Of a stretch of 64,000 nucleotides of DNA, positions 51,285 to 60,254 are shown in pieces. This stretch comes from Oscillibacter valericigenes (lineage in GTDB: Bacteria; Bacillota; Clostridia; Oscillospirales; Oscillospiraceae), in NCBI RefSeq assembly GCF_021531315.1, contig NZ_JAFBIQ010000009.1, positions 1 to 64,000 of the forward strand, written 5' to 3'. Numbering within the stretch: the stretch's first letter is position 1; every line of letters begins with the position of its first letter. The position numbers and the translations under genes were made by a program. The notes under the pieces were generated by a model, which saw only the letters and a list, made by a program, of their open reading frames with translations, ran no database searches and was not told the origin of the DNA.

Positions 51285-53023
51285 TCCGACAGCTCACAAA
51301 ATGTATCCGCGAATATAAAGCCCCGACGATCTGGACGCTTGTGCTCATTTTAGCCGAGGTCGCCATCGACGTCATCATTCCCTTCCAAACGGCAAACCTC
51401 ATCAATGAGGTCAAGGCGGGTGCGGAGCTTGGCGGCATCGTGCGCGTGGGCCTCGTGCTGGTGCTGCTGGCGCTGATCTCACTGGTGTGCGGCGGCGCGG
51501 CGGGCTTCACCGGCTCCAAGGCCGCTTCGGGCTTTGCCAAAAATGTGCGCCACGATCTTTTTACCAGGGTGCAGGACTTTTCGTTTGAGAATATCGACAA
51601 GTTCTCCTCTGCCTCTCTCGTCACGCGCATGACCACCGACATTCAGAATGTGCAGATGGCCTATATGATGTGCATCCGCATCGCCGTGCGCGCCCCGCTG
51701 ATGATGATTTTCTCTATCATCATGGCGTTTATCATGGGCGGAAGGCTCGCGCTGACCTTCGTGGTCATCGTGCCCGCGCTGGTCATCGGGCTGCTCTTCA
51801 TCGCGCGCGAGGCCATGCCTGCCTTCCGTGCGGTGTTCCGCAAGTACGATAAGCTCAACGAGTCCGTGGAGGAAAACGTCCGCGCGATGCGCGTCGTGAA
51901 GGGCTTTGCGCGCGAGGGCTATGAAACGAAGAAATTCACCGCCGCGAGCGACGACATTCGCGGCGACTTTACCCACGCCGAGCGCGTGGTCGCGCTCAAC
52001 TCCCCTCTCATGCAGCTGTGCGTCTACTTCAACATGGTATTCGTACTCTATGTCGGCTCCAAGCTCATCATCACCAACGGCGGCACGACCATCGACGTCG
52101 GCCAGCTCTCGGCCATGCTCACCTACGGTATTCAGGTGCTCATGTCGCTGATGATGGTCTCGATGATCTATGTCATGCTCACCATGTCCGCCGAGTCCGT
52201 CAAGCGCATCTGCGAGGTCTTGCAGGAGCAGAGCGCCATCGCCGATCCCGCCGCGCCAGTCATGTCCGTTGCCGACGGCTCCATCGACTTCGACGGCGTG
52301 CGCTTCAAATACTCCGCCGACGCAGAGAAATACGCGCTGGAGAGCATCGACCTGCACATCGCCTCGGGGCAGACCGTCGGTATCTTAGGCGGCACAGGTT
52401 CAAGCAAGTCGACGCTTGTGCAGCTCATCCCGCGCCTCTATGACGTGAGCGAGGGCAGCGTGAGGGTCGGCGGCGTGGACGTGCGCGAATATGACCTCGA
52501 TGTGCTGCGCAGCGCCGTGAGCATGGTGCTGCAAAAGAACGAGCTCTTCTCCGGCACGATCCGCGAAAACCTCCGCTGGGGCAATGAGAACGCCACCGAC
52601 GAGGAGATTGAGGAGGCCTGCCGCCTCGCGCAGGCGGATGACTTCATCCGCGCCTTCCCCGACGGCTATGACACCCACATCGAGCAGGGCGGCACGAATG
52701 TCTCCGGCGGGCAGAAGCAACGCCTGTGCATCGCCCGCGCGCTGCTCAAACGGCCGAATATCCTGATTTTGGACGACTCGACCAGCGCGGTCGATACGCG
52801 CACCGACGCGCTCATCCGCGAGGGCTTTAAGTCCTATATCCCCGAAACCACCAAGCTCATCATCGCCCAGCGCGTGGCAAGCGTGCAGGACGCCGACCTC
52901 ATCCTCGTGATGGACGGCGGCAGCATCGCCGCCTCCGGCACACACGAAGAATTGCTCAAGACCTCGGAAATTTACCGCGAGGTCTACGAATCCCAAACGA
53001 ACGGAGGCGACGAGAATGCGTAA
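51281..53023 (+). CDS. ABC exporter subunit with degenerate catalytic site
   Basis: A 580-aa half-transporter: six-helix membrane domain (about 1-300), ATPase domain with Walker A GGTGSSKST, signature NVSGGQKQR and Walker B ILILDDSTSAVD. The residue after Walker B is aspartate, not the catalytic glutamate, and Walker A has serine where glycine is usual; both are seen in the degenerate half of heterodimeric exporters. It overlaps the partner gene by 8 nt. Likely a multidrug or lipid exporter. Confidence 0.93.
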   Translation: MIRQLTKCIREYKAPTIWTLVLILAEVAIDVIIPFQTANLINEVKAGAELGGIVRVGLVLVLLALISLVCGGAAGFTGSKAASGFAKNVRHDLFTRVQDFSFENIDKFSSASLVTRMTTDIQNVQMAYMMCIRIAVRAPLMMIFSIIMAFIMGGRLALTFVVIVPALVIGLLFIAREAMPAFRAVFRKYDKLNESVEENVRAMRVVKGFAREGYETKKFTAASDDIRGDFTHAERVVALNSPLMQLCVYFNMVFVLYVGSKLIITNGGTTIDVGQLSAMLTYGIQVLMSLMMVSMIYVMLTMSAESVKRICEVLQEQSAIADPAAPVMSVADGSIDFDGVRFKYSADAEKYALESIDLHIASGQTVGILGGTGSSKSTLVQLIPRLYDVSEGSVRVGGVDVREYDLDVLRSAVSMVLQKNELFSGTIRENLRWGNENATDEEIEEACRLAQADDFIRAFPDGYDTHIEQGGTNVSGGQKQRLCIARALLKRPNILILDDSTSAVDTRTDALIREGFKSYIPETTKLIIAQRVASVQDADLILVMDGGSIAASGTHEELLKTSEIYREVYESQTNGGDENA

Positions 53024-54935
53024 AATGAATCCGCACGCCGAGCCCATGCGGCGCGATCTCGGCCCCGCCGCCTTGAAGCGCACGGTGAAAAAGCTCTTTT
53101 CCTACTACCCCGTGCTCGCCCCCGTTACCTTCGTCTGCATCCTCTTTTCCTCCATCGTATCCTCTATCCCCTCCCTCTTTACGCAAAATATCATTCAAAT
53201 CATTCAAAAGTGGTACCTCAGCCGTGACTGGGCCGCCGCGAAGGCGGAGATCGTTCCCTATCTCACGCTGCTCGTCACGCTCTACGCGCTCTCCATCCTC
53301 TCGATGCTGCTCTATACACAGCTCATGGCGTATATGACGCAGGGCTTTTTGCACAAGCTCCGCTGCGAGATGTTCGGCGGGATGCAGTCTCTCCCCATCC
53401 GCTACTTTGACACACACCAGCATGGCGACATCATGAGCCACTATACGAACGACATCGACACGCTCCGCCAGCTTGTCTCGCAGGCGCTGCCCGCACTCAT
53501 CCAGTCCGGCGCGGTCGTGCTCGTGGTCTTTTCCATCATGCTCTACTTCAGCCTCTGGCTGACGCTGGTGCTCGTGCTCGGCATCATCGCCATGGTATTC
53601 GTCACGAAGAAGGTCGGCGGCGGCAGCGCAAAATACTTCGTCCGCCAGCAGAGGGCGGTCGCCGCCACCGAGGGCTTCATTCAAGAGCGAATGGCGGGTC
53701 AGAAGGTCGTCAAGGTCTTCTGCCACGAGCAGCGGAGCATCGAGGAGTTCGACCGCCTCAACGACGCACTCTTTGAGGATAGCTTCCGCGCGCAGGCCTA
53801 TGCCAGCGTCCTCGGCCCCATCATCGGCAACATCGGCAATATCCTCTATGTGACGCTCGCGCTCATCGGCGGCGTGTTCCTCCTCATCGGGCTGCCGAAC
53901 CTGTCCTTCTCCGGCAAAGCGCTGGACATCTCCATCCTCGTGCCCTTCCTCAACATGACGCGCCAGTTCACCGGCAACGTAAATCAGCTCTCGCAGCAGA
54001 TCAACGCCGTCGTCATGGCGGGCGCGGGCGCGCAGCGCGTATTCTCCCTCATCGATGAAAAGCCGGAGACCGACGAGGGCTATGTGACGCTCGTGAACGC
54101 CGACATCGCACCCGACGGCACGGTGACGGAATCCGAGCAGCGCACAGGTCAATGGGCGTGGAAGCACCCGCACAGTGACGGCACACTCACCTACACCGCC
54201 CTGCGCGGCGATGTGCGCCTCGCCGATGTGGACTTTGCCTACACCGAGGGCAAGGAGGTGCTGCACGATGTCTCCGTCTACGCCGAGCCGGGCCAGAAGG
54301 TCGCTTTCGTCGGCGCGACCGGCGCGGGCAAGACGACCATCACCAACCTCATCAACCGCTTTTACGACATTGCCGACGGCAAGATCCGCTACGACGGCAT
54401 CAACATCAATAAAATCAAAAAGGCGGACCTGCGCCGCTCGCTCGGCTTGGTCTTACAGGAGACCAACCTCTTCACCGGCACGGTGATGGAGAATATCCGC
54501 TACGGCCGCCTCGACGCGACGGACGAGGAGTGCCGCGCGGCGGCACGGCTCGCGGGTGCGGACGACTTCATCACGCGCCTGCCGCAGGGCTATGATACCG
54601 AGCTTCAAAACAACGGCGCGAACCTCTCGCAGGGCCAGCGCCAGCTCATCGCCATCGCCCGAGCGGCGGTCGCCGACCCTCCGGTGATGATCCTCGACGA
54701 GGCCACCAGTTCCATCGACACGCGCACCGAAGCCATCGTCCAGCGCGGCATGGATCAGCTCATGGAGGGGCGCACGGTGTTCGTCATCGCCCACCGCCTC
54801 TCCACCGTCAAGAACTCCGATGTCATCATGGTGCTCGATCACGGGCGCATCATCGAGCGCGGCAGCCATGAAAAGCTCATCGCCGAAAAAGGCACCTATT
54901 ATCAGCTCTACACCGGCGCCTTTGAGCTGGAATGA
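53016..54935 (+). CDS. ABC exporter subunit with canonical catalytic site
   Basis: A 639-aa half-transporter with six membrane helices in the first 350 residues and an ATPase domain with Walker A GATGAGKTT, signature NLSQGQRQ and Walker B MILDEATSSID including the catalytic glutamate. About 40 extra residues precede the ATPase domain (VTESEQRTGQWAWKHPHSDGT). Start at 53016 follows GGAGGCGACGAG. Together with the upstream subunit it forms an asymmetric heterodimer. Confidence 0.94.
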   Translation: MRKMNPHAEPMRRDLGPAALKRTVKKLFSYYPVLAPVTFVCILFSSIVSSIPSLFTQNIIQIIQKWYLSRDWAAAKAEIVPYLTLLVTLYALSILSMLLYTQLMAYMTQGFLHKLRCEMFGGMQSLPIRYFDTHQHGDIMSHYTNDIDTLRQLVSQALPALIQSGAVVLVVFSIMLYFSLWLTLVLVLGIIAMVFVTKKVGGGSAKYFVRQQRAVAATEGFIQERMAGQKVVKVFCHEQRSIEEFDRLNDALFEDSFRAQAYASVLGPIIGNIGNILYVTLALIGGVFLLIGLPNLSFSGKALDISILVPFLNMTRQFTGNVNQLSQQINAVVMAGAGAQRVFSLIDEKPETDEGYVTLVNADIAPDGTVTESEQRTGQWAWKHPHSDGTLTYTALRGDVRLADVDFAYTEGKEVLHDVSVYAEPGQKVAFVGATGAGKTTITNLINRFYDIADGKIRYDGININKIKKADLRRSLGLVLQETNLFTGTVMENIRYGRLDATDEECRAAARLAGADDFITRLPQGYDTELQNNGANLSQGQRQLIAIARAAVADPPVMILDEATSSIDTRTEAIVQRGMDQLMEGRTVFVIAHRLSTVKNSDVIMVLDHGRIIERGSHEKLIAEKGTYYQLYTGAFELE

Positions 54936-55000
54936 ACGGCATCGAAAAAAAGCAGAAAATGCGTTTGCCGATGCCAGATAAGGAAGTTTTTATGTAGGGT

Positions 55001-55038
55001 ACGGTGTAACTCAGTAAAATGGGTTACACCGTATTCTT
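55001..55038 (+). terminator. Terminator of the MarR-ABC operon
   Basis: ACGGTGTAAC (55001-55010) pairs with GTTACACCGT (55023-55032), then ATTCTTTTTTC. It lies at the left edge of the recombinase region. Confidence 0.8.
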
Positions 55039-55043
55039 TTTTC

Positions 55044-56744
55044 TTATGCTACAAAGCGGAAGTCTTGCGGGTTTGCCCGTATTTCCTCCATCATAGCAAG
55101 TATTTCCTGTTCGGTTGGAATATCTATCATACCAACCGCAGTAAAGTAAATATCTACCTTTACATAACAATGACCGCTTGATTTGTCGTTGTTATGGACT
55201 TCGATACGCTCAATCAGAGAATTTACAAGTGTCGGCGTGAGTTCGTTAATTTCGGTCATTTCACGCAGAGTACGGAGTAAAAGCCTTAAATCCGTTGCTT
55301 TCTGCTTGGCTTCCTCTAAGGTCTGCCTGCTGTCGGCAACCTCCTGCGTTAATGCTTTCTGCTCTTTCTCATAGCTTTGAAGCATTTTAGAAAAGCGTTC
55401 ATCGGAAAGTACGCCGATGGCATTCTGCTCGAAAACCTTTTCAATCAGCCTGTCGATTTCGACAATTCTCTTTGTGCCTTGTTCCACCGCCTGCTCAAGT
55501 CTTTTATGTTCTTTCTGTCGCATAGCATTGGTTTTCTTTGCAAGTATATACAGAAATACGGATTCGTGACATTTCACAAAATCCGCTAAGCTGCTGATTG
55601 CTTCAAACACAATTTTTTCAAGCACCACATCTCGGATAAAGTGAACAGTACAACTGCCACGCCCCGACTTATAGTTGGAACAGCGGAAGTGTTCTTGATT
55701 TCGAGTTAAACTTTTAGCGGCGGCGAAGTGCATTTTTGCACCGCAATCTGCACAGTATACCAATCCCGAAAACAAGCTTGTTCTTCCCGTTGCTGTCGGT
55801 CTTCGGCGGTGTTTGCGAAGTTCCTGCACCCTTAGCCATTGTTCTTCGGATATTATCGGCTCCTGCATATTCGGTATGATTTGGTAATCTTCTGTGGCAT
55901 TATGGATTTTCTTATGAACCTTGTAGCTGACCGTAGTGCTTTTGAAGTTCACGGCACAACCCGTATACTGTCGATTTTCAAGAATACCTACAACCGTTGC
56001 CTGATCCCAACTACACGGATTAGTTGGTACTTTCTGTGAGTGGCTTCTGCCGACAAATTCATAGTAGGCAGAGGGAACAAGGATTTTCTCTTTCTCCAAC
56101 TGTCTTGCAATTTGTGACGGTCCTCGCCCTGCAAGACATAAAGCATAGATTTGGCGTACCACTTCGGCAGCGGGTTCATCAATCAGCCATTTCTCTTTAT
56201 CACCGGGGTCTTTCACATATCCAAAAGGAACAGTCGGTGAGACACGCTTTCCGTTTTCCGCTTTCGATTGCCATACCGCACGGATTTTCTTAGAGGTTTG
56301 TGCCGCATACCACTCGTTGAATATGTTGTAAAACGGCAGCATTTCCATACCCTCGCCGGTGGTGCTGTTTACATTCTCGTGGAGCGAGATAAAGGTAACA
56401 CCCAAAGAGGGATATACAATCTGAGTAAGTCTGCCTGCTTCAACCATTTCTCGACCGAAACGGGAGAGGTCTTTTACAATAACCCTGCATATTTTGCCTT
56501 CCTCCACCATTTTCTGCATCTGCTGAAAACCGCCTCGCTCAAAACTTGTGCCGGAAATACCGTCATCTACAAAGAACATCGTGTTTGTAAAGCCCTGCTT
56601 TTGGCAGTAATCTAACAGTATTTGCTTTTGATTGGTTATGGAATTTGACTCGGCGTCTTTCTTGTCATCATCAACAGATAATCTACAGTACAACGCTGTG
56701 ATTTTTTCTTCTGTCTGCCCGTTAATATTGTTTGCTGTTGTCAT
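55044..56744 (-). CDS. Large serine recombinase
   Basis: A 566-aa recombinase. The N-terminal resolvase domain begins ALYCRLSVDDD with nucleophile S23 and contains DLSRFGREMVEAG; the recombinase domain follows (VPFGYVKDP), then a zinc ribbon (YCADCGAKM with RCSNYKSGRGSC) and a long coiled coil (about 420-500). It resembles TnpX-type recombinases of clostridial mobilizable transposons and Tn1549-like elements, which excise and insert elements with a dinucleotide core. Lower GC than the flanking chromosome. Confidence 0.95.
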   Translation of the reverse strand: MTTANNINGQTEEKITALYCRLSVDDDKKDAESNSITNQKQILLDYCQKQGFTNTMFFVDDGISGTSFERGGFQQMQKMVEEGKICRVIVKDLSRFGREMVEAGRLTQIVYPSLGVTFISLHENVNSTTGEGMEMLPFYNIFNEWYAAQTSKKIRAVWQSKAENGKRVSPTVPFGYVKDPGDKEKWLIDEPAAEVVRQIYALCLAGRGPSQIARQLEKEKILVPSAYYEFVGRSHSQKVPTNPCSWDQATVVGILENRQYTGCAVNFKSTTVSYKVHKKIHNATEDYQIIPNMQEPIISEEQWLRVQELRKHRRRPTATGRTSLFSGLVYCADCGAKMHFAAAKSLTRNQEHFRCSNYKSGRGSCTVHFIRDVVLEKIVFEAISSLADFVKCHESVFLYILAKKTNAMRQKEHKRLEQAVEQGTKRIVEIDRLIEKVFEQNAIGVLSDERFSKMLQSYEKEQKALTQEVADSRQTLEEAKQKATDLRLLLRTLREMTEINELTPTLVNSLIERIEVHNNDKSSGHCYVKVDIYFTAVGMIDIPTEQEILAMMEEIRANPQDFRFVA

Positions 56745-56830
56745 AAATCATTTCTCCTTTCCGACAACAGGGCATAGCAAAGGCACAATTATTGTAGTAT
56801 GCCCCGTTATCTTTTTCTATGGTGCGATTG

Positions 56831-57109
56831 TTAAATTAAATGTTCGGACAGTATCAATTCTTTGAATTGTTCCAATAAACACTGTCTACCCTTTGGATTA
56901 AAATGTGTAGATACTTCGTATGTTGTCCCACCGATTTTCACTGTGAAATTATCTTCACCGAAACGGCGTACCTTGGTATAATCAAATATACGCTCATTAC
57001 TTCTCGGTATCAGGTAATCAACAACGCAGATTTCTTGGGTTTCATCTATCTGTTCCGGCGGAGTCACATAAACTGCTTCATTGTTCGGAAACATATCTAT
57101 TTTCTTCAT
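56831..57109 (-). CDS. TnpW-like transposon protein (possibly 5'-truncated)
   Basis: A protein of up to 92 aa with the C-terminal NFTVKIGGTTYEVSTHFNPKGRQCLLEQFKELILSE motif of TnpW-like proteins accompanying serine recombinases. The first usable ATG is at 57109, with another at 57094; neither has a ribosome binding site, because foreign sequence begins at 57110. The natural 5' region may therefore be missing. Role in transposition unknown. Confidence 0.6.
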   Translation of the reverse strand: MKKIDMFPNNEAVYVTPPEQIDETQEICVVDYLIPRSNERIFDYTKVRRFGEDNFTVKIGGTTYEVSTHFNPKGRQCLLEQFKELILSEHLI

Positions 57110-57586
57110 AAGAACGGCCAGCGGCAGTATGAATGGGGACATTACGGCAACGATCTGGCCGCTATGGAACAGGATTTTTCAGACCGGGTAAAGGACTATC
57201 AGCGGCTTTACTATGCGGGGATCGTGCAGACCGAGGCCCCCGGCCTTTACAAATATTACTCTACCCAGCGGCCTGTGGACATCGGGACATTCCCCAAACC
57301 GCCCCACAATGCCCCGGATGAGATCGTCAACTATGACCGCCGCATCCCGGTGGAGGGCGGCGCATTTCTGGCATGGGGTCATCTGACTTATACAAGACCG
57401 CTGACCGAAAAGGAGGCGTCTGACTATGAGCTCCGTCCTGCCCCCGTCATTTCTGAATTATCCCGAAAAAACGATGACAGGCCCCTCTCGATTGCCCAGC
57501 AGATGAAAGAGGCCGGAGCTCTGGCCGAAGCCAGCCAGGGCGATCCCATCCATAAGAAAAAGGCCCCCGACCGGGGCGACCGATAG
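57110..57586 (+). pseudogene. YodL/DUF4316-region conjugation protein, 5'-truncated
   Basis: From 57110 the plus frame reads KNGQRQYEWGHYGNDLAAMEQDFSDRVKDYQRLYYAGI then DIGTFPKPPHNAPDEIVNYDRRIPVEGGAFLAWGHLTYTRPLT, the C-terminal end of a protein found in Tn1549-type elements. No start codon or ribosome binding site precedes it; the reading frame upstream is the antisense of the TnpW-like gene. The N-terminal part was lost at the junction. The stop is followed by a good ribosome binding site for the next gene. Confidence 0.7.
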
Positions 57587-57596
57587 GAGGATTTGT

Positions 57597-57767
57597 ATGG
57601 AAGAAAGATATAACCCGATGAAAAGTGCGGAGATCGCCACCGAGCACAATTACAATATGCTGGACGGTGTTCTCAATAACCAGGCCCCACCCCCGGAGGA
57701 AAAGGAGCTGGATAAGGTTAAGGAACCGCCCCACAAGCGCCGGAGCCGGGAACGGGAGGAACGATGA
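57597..57767 (+). CDS. DUF4316-like small protein (56 aa)
   Basis: ATG 57597 follows TAGGAGG. The sequence NPMKSAEIATEHNYNMLDGVLNNQAPP matches the tail of DUF4316-like proteins of Tn1549-type elements; the end is basic (HKRRSREREER). It overlaps mobC by 4 nt. Function unknown. Confidence 0.7.
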   Translation: MEERYNPMKSAEIATEHNYNMLDGVLNNQAPPPEEKELDKVKEPPHKRRSREREER

Positions 57768-58111
57768 CAAAGAAACGCCGCCGCCCGATCCATCTCCATG
57801 TGATGGTGTCCGAGGAGGAGCAGGCCCTTATTCAACAACGCATGGCCGAGTCGGGCATCCGCAATATGGGGGCCTATATGCGGAAAATGGCCCTCAATGG
57901 CTATGTGCTCCATGTTGACCTCTCGCCCGTCCGGGAGTTGGTATCGCTCCAGCGGCGGTGCTCAAACAACCTCAATCAAGTGGCGATCCAGACCAACACC
58001 TACGGCGGGATTTACCCCGAGGAGATCGCCGCTTTGCAACGGGACTATGCCGCCCTGTGGGGGCCGCTGTCCGATCTGCTGAAAAAGCTCTCCGCATTGG
58101 TGGAGCTCTGA
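57764..58111 (+). CDS. MobC-like relaxosome protein
   Basis: A 115-aa protein with a ribbon-helix-helix-like start (RRPIHLHVMVSEEEQALIQQRMAESGIRNMGAYMRKMALNGY) and the C-terminal SLQRRCSNNLNQVAIQTNTYGGIYPEEI typical of MobC. MobC binds at oriT and opens it for the relaxase. It overlaps the upstream gene and is followed by a terminator-like hairpin. Confidence 0.9.
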   Translation: MTKKRRRPIHLHVMVSEEEQALIQQRMAESGIRNMGAYMRKMALNGYVLHVDLSPVRELVSLQRRCSNNLNQVAIQTNTYGGIYPEEIAALQRDYAALWGPLSDLLKKLSALVEL

Positions 58112-58116
58112 TCCTG

Positions 58117-58150
58117 CCGGGGAGTGGCGTATGCCGCTCCCCGGTTTTCA
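58117..58150 (+). terminator. Hairpin terminator after mobC
   Basis: CCGGGGAGTGGC/GCCGCTCCCCGG with a GTAT loop and one G-T pair, followed by TTTTC. Confidence 0.8.
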
Positions 58151-58156
58151 CTACTT

Positions 58157-58173
58157 CGGGACAATTTGTCCCG
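58157..58173. repeat. Palindrome GGGACAATTTGTCCC, copy 1
   Basis: CGGGACAATTTGTCCCG, between mobC and the CD1845-like gene. Copies 2 and 3 are at 58569-58583 and 60091-60105. Confidence 0.85.
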
Positions 58174-58274
58174 AGGTGCTGAAAGCCGGAGGCATCCTTG
58201 TTGTCCCTCCCGGACAGAGGTATAATTATCATGTAAGGAACCATAAACCACACTTTTCAAGGAGGTATCAAGCG

Positions 58275-58562
58275 ATGCGGATCATTCTGAAACTTTTAGC
58301 GGCCCCCTTTGTTCTGGCCCTCACGCTCCTTGTGGCAGTATTGAATTTTGCTTTTTCCTTTGCGTCATGGGTGTTCTGCGCCCTGTCCTTTCTCTGTCTG
58401 ATCGGAGCCCTGTTTGCTTTATTCACGGGGGATCGCTGGGGCATACAGGGGCTTGTGATCGCCTTTGCTGTTTCGCCCTTCGGCCTGCCTGCTGTGGCGG
58501 AGTGGCTCATTGACAAGCTGGACAGTCTCAACTACTCGCTAAAGAGTTTTATCACAGGATGA
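58275..58562 (+). CDS. CD1845-family membrane protein
   Basis: A 95-aa protein with two to three hydrophobic helices (about 5-30, 32-48, 57-70) and the GLPAVAEWLIDKLDSLNYSLKSFI end typical of CD1845-like proteins in Tn1549-type elements. Start at 58275 behind AAGGAGG. Unknown function; always next to mob genes. Confidence 0.8.
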   Translation: MRIILKLLAAPFVLALTLLVAVLNFAFSFASWVFCALSFLCLIGALFALFTGDRWGIQGLVIAFAVSPFGLPAVAEWLIDKLDSLNYSLKSFITG

Positions 58563-58568
58563 CGCTTT

Positions 58569-58583
58569 GGGACAATTTGTCCC
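58569..58583. repeat. Palindrome GGGACAATTTGTCCC, copy 2
   Basis: Lies between the CD1845-like gene and the relaxase gene, 6 nt after the CD1845 stop. Confidence 0.85.
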
Positions 58584-58637
58584 GAAGCCCCCTGCGGCGG
58601 CTGGACGGACAGCCGCCGTTTTCTTTTGGAAGGAGGT

Positions 58638-60050
58638 GTGCTCACGGCTACAACTTATATCCGGCCCTACAAGGTGGCGGCTGGGAAAGGCGCTGTCCAG
58701 ACAATGGAGGAACGCTTTAACTATGGGCTTAATCCGAAAAAGCTGGGAGCCCTGTCCTCATACCTCTGCGATCCGGCCACGGCTCCCGCTGAGTTTCTGC
58801 TGGTAAAGAGCCAGTACCAGGCGGAAATGGGCCGGGCCGTAGAGCGTGGAGCCCTGTTTTTTCAAATCCGGCAGGCGTTCCCACCCGGCGAAGTAACAGC
58901 AGAGGAGGCCAACCAGATTGGCTATGAAACAGCCATGCGCTGGACAAAGGGAAAGTATCAGTTTTTTGTCTGCACCCACACAGACAAGAGCCACCTCCAC
59001 AATCACATTTATTTCAATTCAACGGCCTTTGACCGCTCCCGGAAGTTCCATAATTTTATCGGCTCCAGCTTTGCTCTGCGGCGGCTCTCTGACCGGGTGT
59101 GCGTTGAGCATGACCTCTCTGTGATCCAAAATCCAAAACAGCACAGCAAGGGCCGGTATCTCCATTATGGCCAGTGGATTGGGGAAAAGCCGCCCTCTGC
59201 AAAACAGCGGGTGCGGCTGGCCATCGTGGAGGCTCTGAAAAAACAGCCCGCCGATTTTCCGGCGTTTCTGAGGCTCATGGAGGAGACCGGCTTTCTGGTA
59301 AAGCATGGCCGTGGCGGTGTGATCTCCTTTCTTGCTCCCGGACAGGATAAGCCCACCCGCCTGCGGGCATCTACCCTCGGGGATGGTTTTGATCCCGAGG
59401 ACATCCGGGCTATGATTGCCGGGGAGCGTCCGATCCCGGAGCTCCCGCAGGAGGCTCCGGCTCCTGCCCGGCGTGTTAATCTGATTATAGACATTCAAGA
59501 GCGCATGGCACAGGGCAAGGGCCCGGCCTATGAACGGTGGGCCAAGGTTTACAATCTGAAACAGATGGCTGCTGCGCTCCAGTACCTGCGGGAAAATGAT
59601 TTGATGGACTATGAGGCGCTGGCGGCCAGTACAGAAAAGGCAGTAGAGCGTTTTCACACGCTGTCCGAGGAATTGCGGCAAACGGAGGCGGAGCTGGAAA
59701 AGACCTCCGGGCTCATGGCGGCTACTGTGGACTACGCAAAAACCCGGCCTGTGTTTGACGGTTACAAGGCGGCCCGGTACAGTAAAAAATATCTGTCGGA
59801 GCATGAGGCGGAGCTTGCCGCTTACCGGGCGGCCCGGGCCACTATGAATGAGCTTTTGGACGGTGCAAAATTGCCAAAGATGGCGGATATGAAAAAGTCC
59901 CGCCAGGAATTGGCGGGAAAGAAAAAAGCCCTCTATGCGGAATACCGCAAGGCCCAGGCGGATATGCGGCAGGCTGTGGCGGTCAAAGCGAACATAGATC
60001 ATCTGCTCGGCGTGACAGACGGGCGGGAAAATAAGGCCCAGGAGCGATAG
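58638..60050 (+). CDS. MobA/MobL-type relaxase
   Basis: A 471-aa relaxase (if GTG 58638 is the start). AAGGAGG at 58630-58636 is only 1 nt from GTG 58638 and no other start codon is well placed, so the exact start is uncertain. The N-terminus TTYIRPYKV is typical, and HTDKSHLHNHIYFNS (about residues 119-133) is the HUH metal motif. After the nuclease domain comes a long helical tail (RQTEAELEKTSGLM...). It nicks oriT to start transfer. Confidence 0.88.
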   Translation: MLTATTYIRPYKVAAGKGAVQTMEERFNYGLNPKKLGALSSYLCDPATAPAEFLLVKSQYQAEMGRAVERGALFFQIRQAFPPGEVTAEEANQIGYETAMRWTKGKYQFFVCTHTDKSHLHNHIYFNSTAFDRSRKFHNFIGSSFALRRLSDRVCVEHDLSVIQNPKQHSKGRYLHYGQWIGEKPPSAKQRVRLAIVEALKKQPADFPAFLRLMEETGFLVKHGRGGVISFLAPGQDKPTRLRASTLGDGFDPEDIRAMIAGERPIPELPQEAPAPARRVNLIIDIQERMAQGKGPAYERWAKVYNLKQMAAALQYLRENDLMDYEALAASTEKAVERFHTLSEELRQTEAELEKTSGLMAATVDYAKTRPVFDGYKAARYSKKYLSEHEAELAAYRAARATMNELLDGAKLPKMADMKKSRQELAGKKKALYAEYRKAQADMRQAVAVKANIDHLLGVTDGRENKAQER

Positions 60051-60090
60051 CGACAGGCCGCAGACAACAGGCGCATAGCGCCGGAACTTT

Positions 60091-60225
60091 GGGACAATTT
60101 GTCCCGAAGTCCAGCGGGTTTGGGGAGCTCCCCAACAAGCATTTTTGCGGGCCTGCGGCCAGCAAAAATTTCGGAGTGTGGCCACACCCGAATTGCTTGC
60201 CATTTAGCGGCACCCCCGAAAAGCC
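60091..60225. other. Candidate oriT region with nested inverted repeats
   Basis: In 135 bp downstream of the relaxase: GGGACAATTTGTCCC (60091-60105, copy 3), palindrome TTGGGGAGCTCCCCAA (60120-60135), ATTTTTGC/GCAAAAAT (60141-60148/60162-60169), and GTGTGGCCACAC (60176-60187) enclosed by TTCGG/CCGAA, then AATTGCTTGCC. Dense dyads next to relaxase and MobC are typical of oriT. The nick site is not identified. Confidence 0.6.
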
Positions 60226-60254
60226 CCCTAAAAACGAGAAAAACGAAGGCCCTC

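Noticed and set aside
52956-54266. 436-codon minus-strand open frame opposite the second ABC subunit
   Set aside because: Antisense shadow; ABC motifs on the plus strand are decisive.
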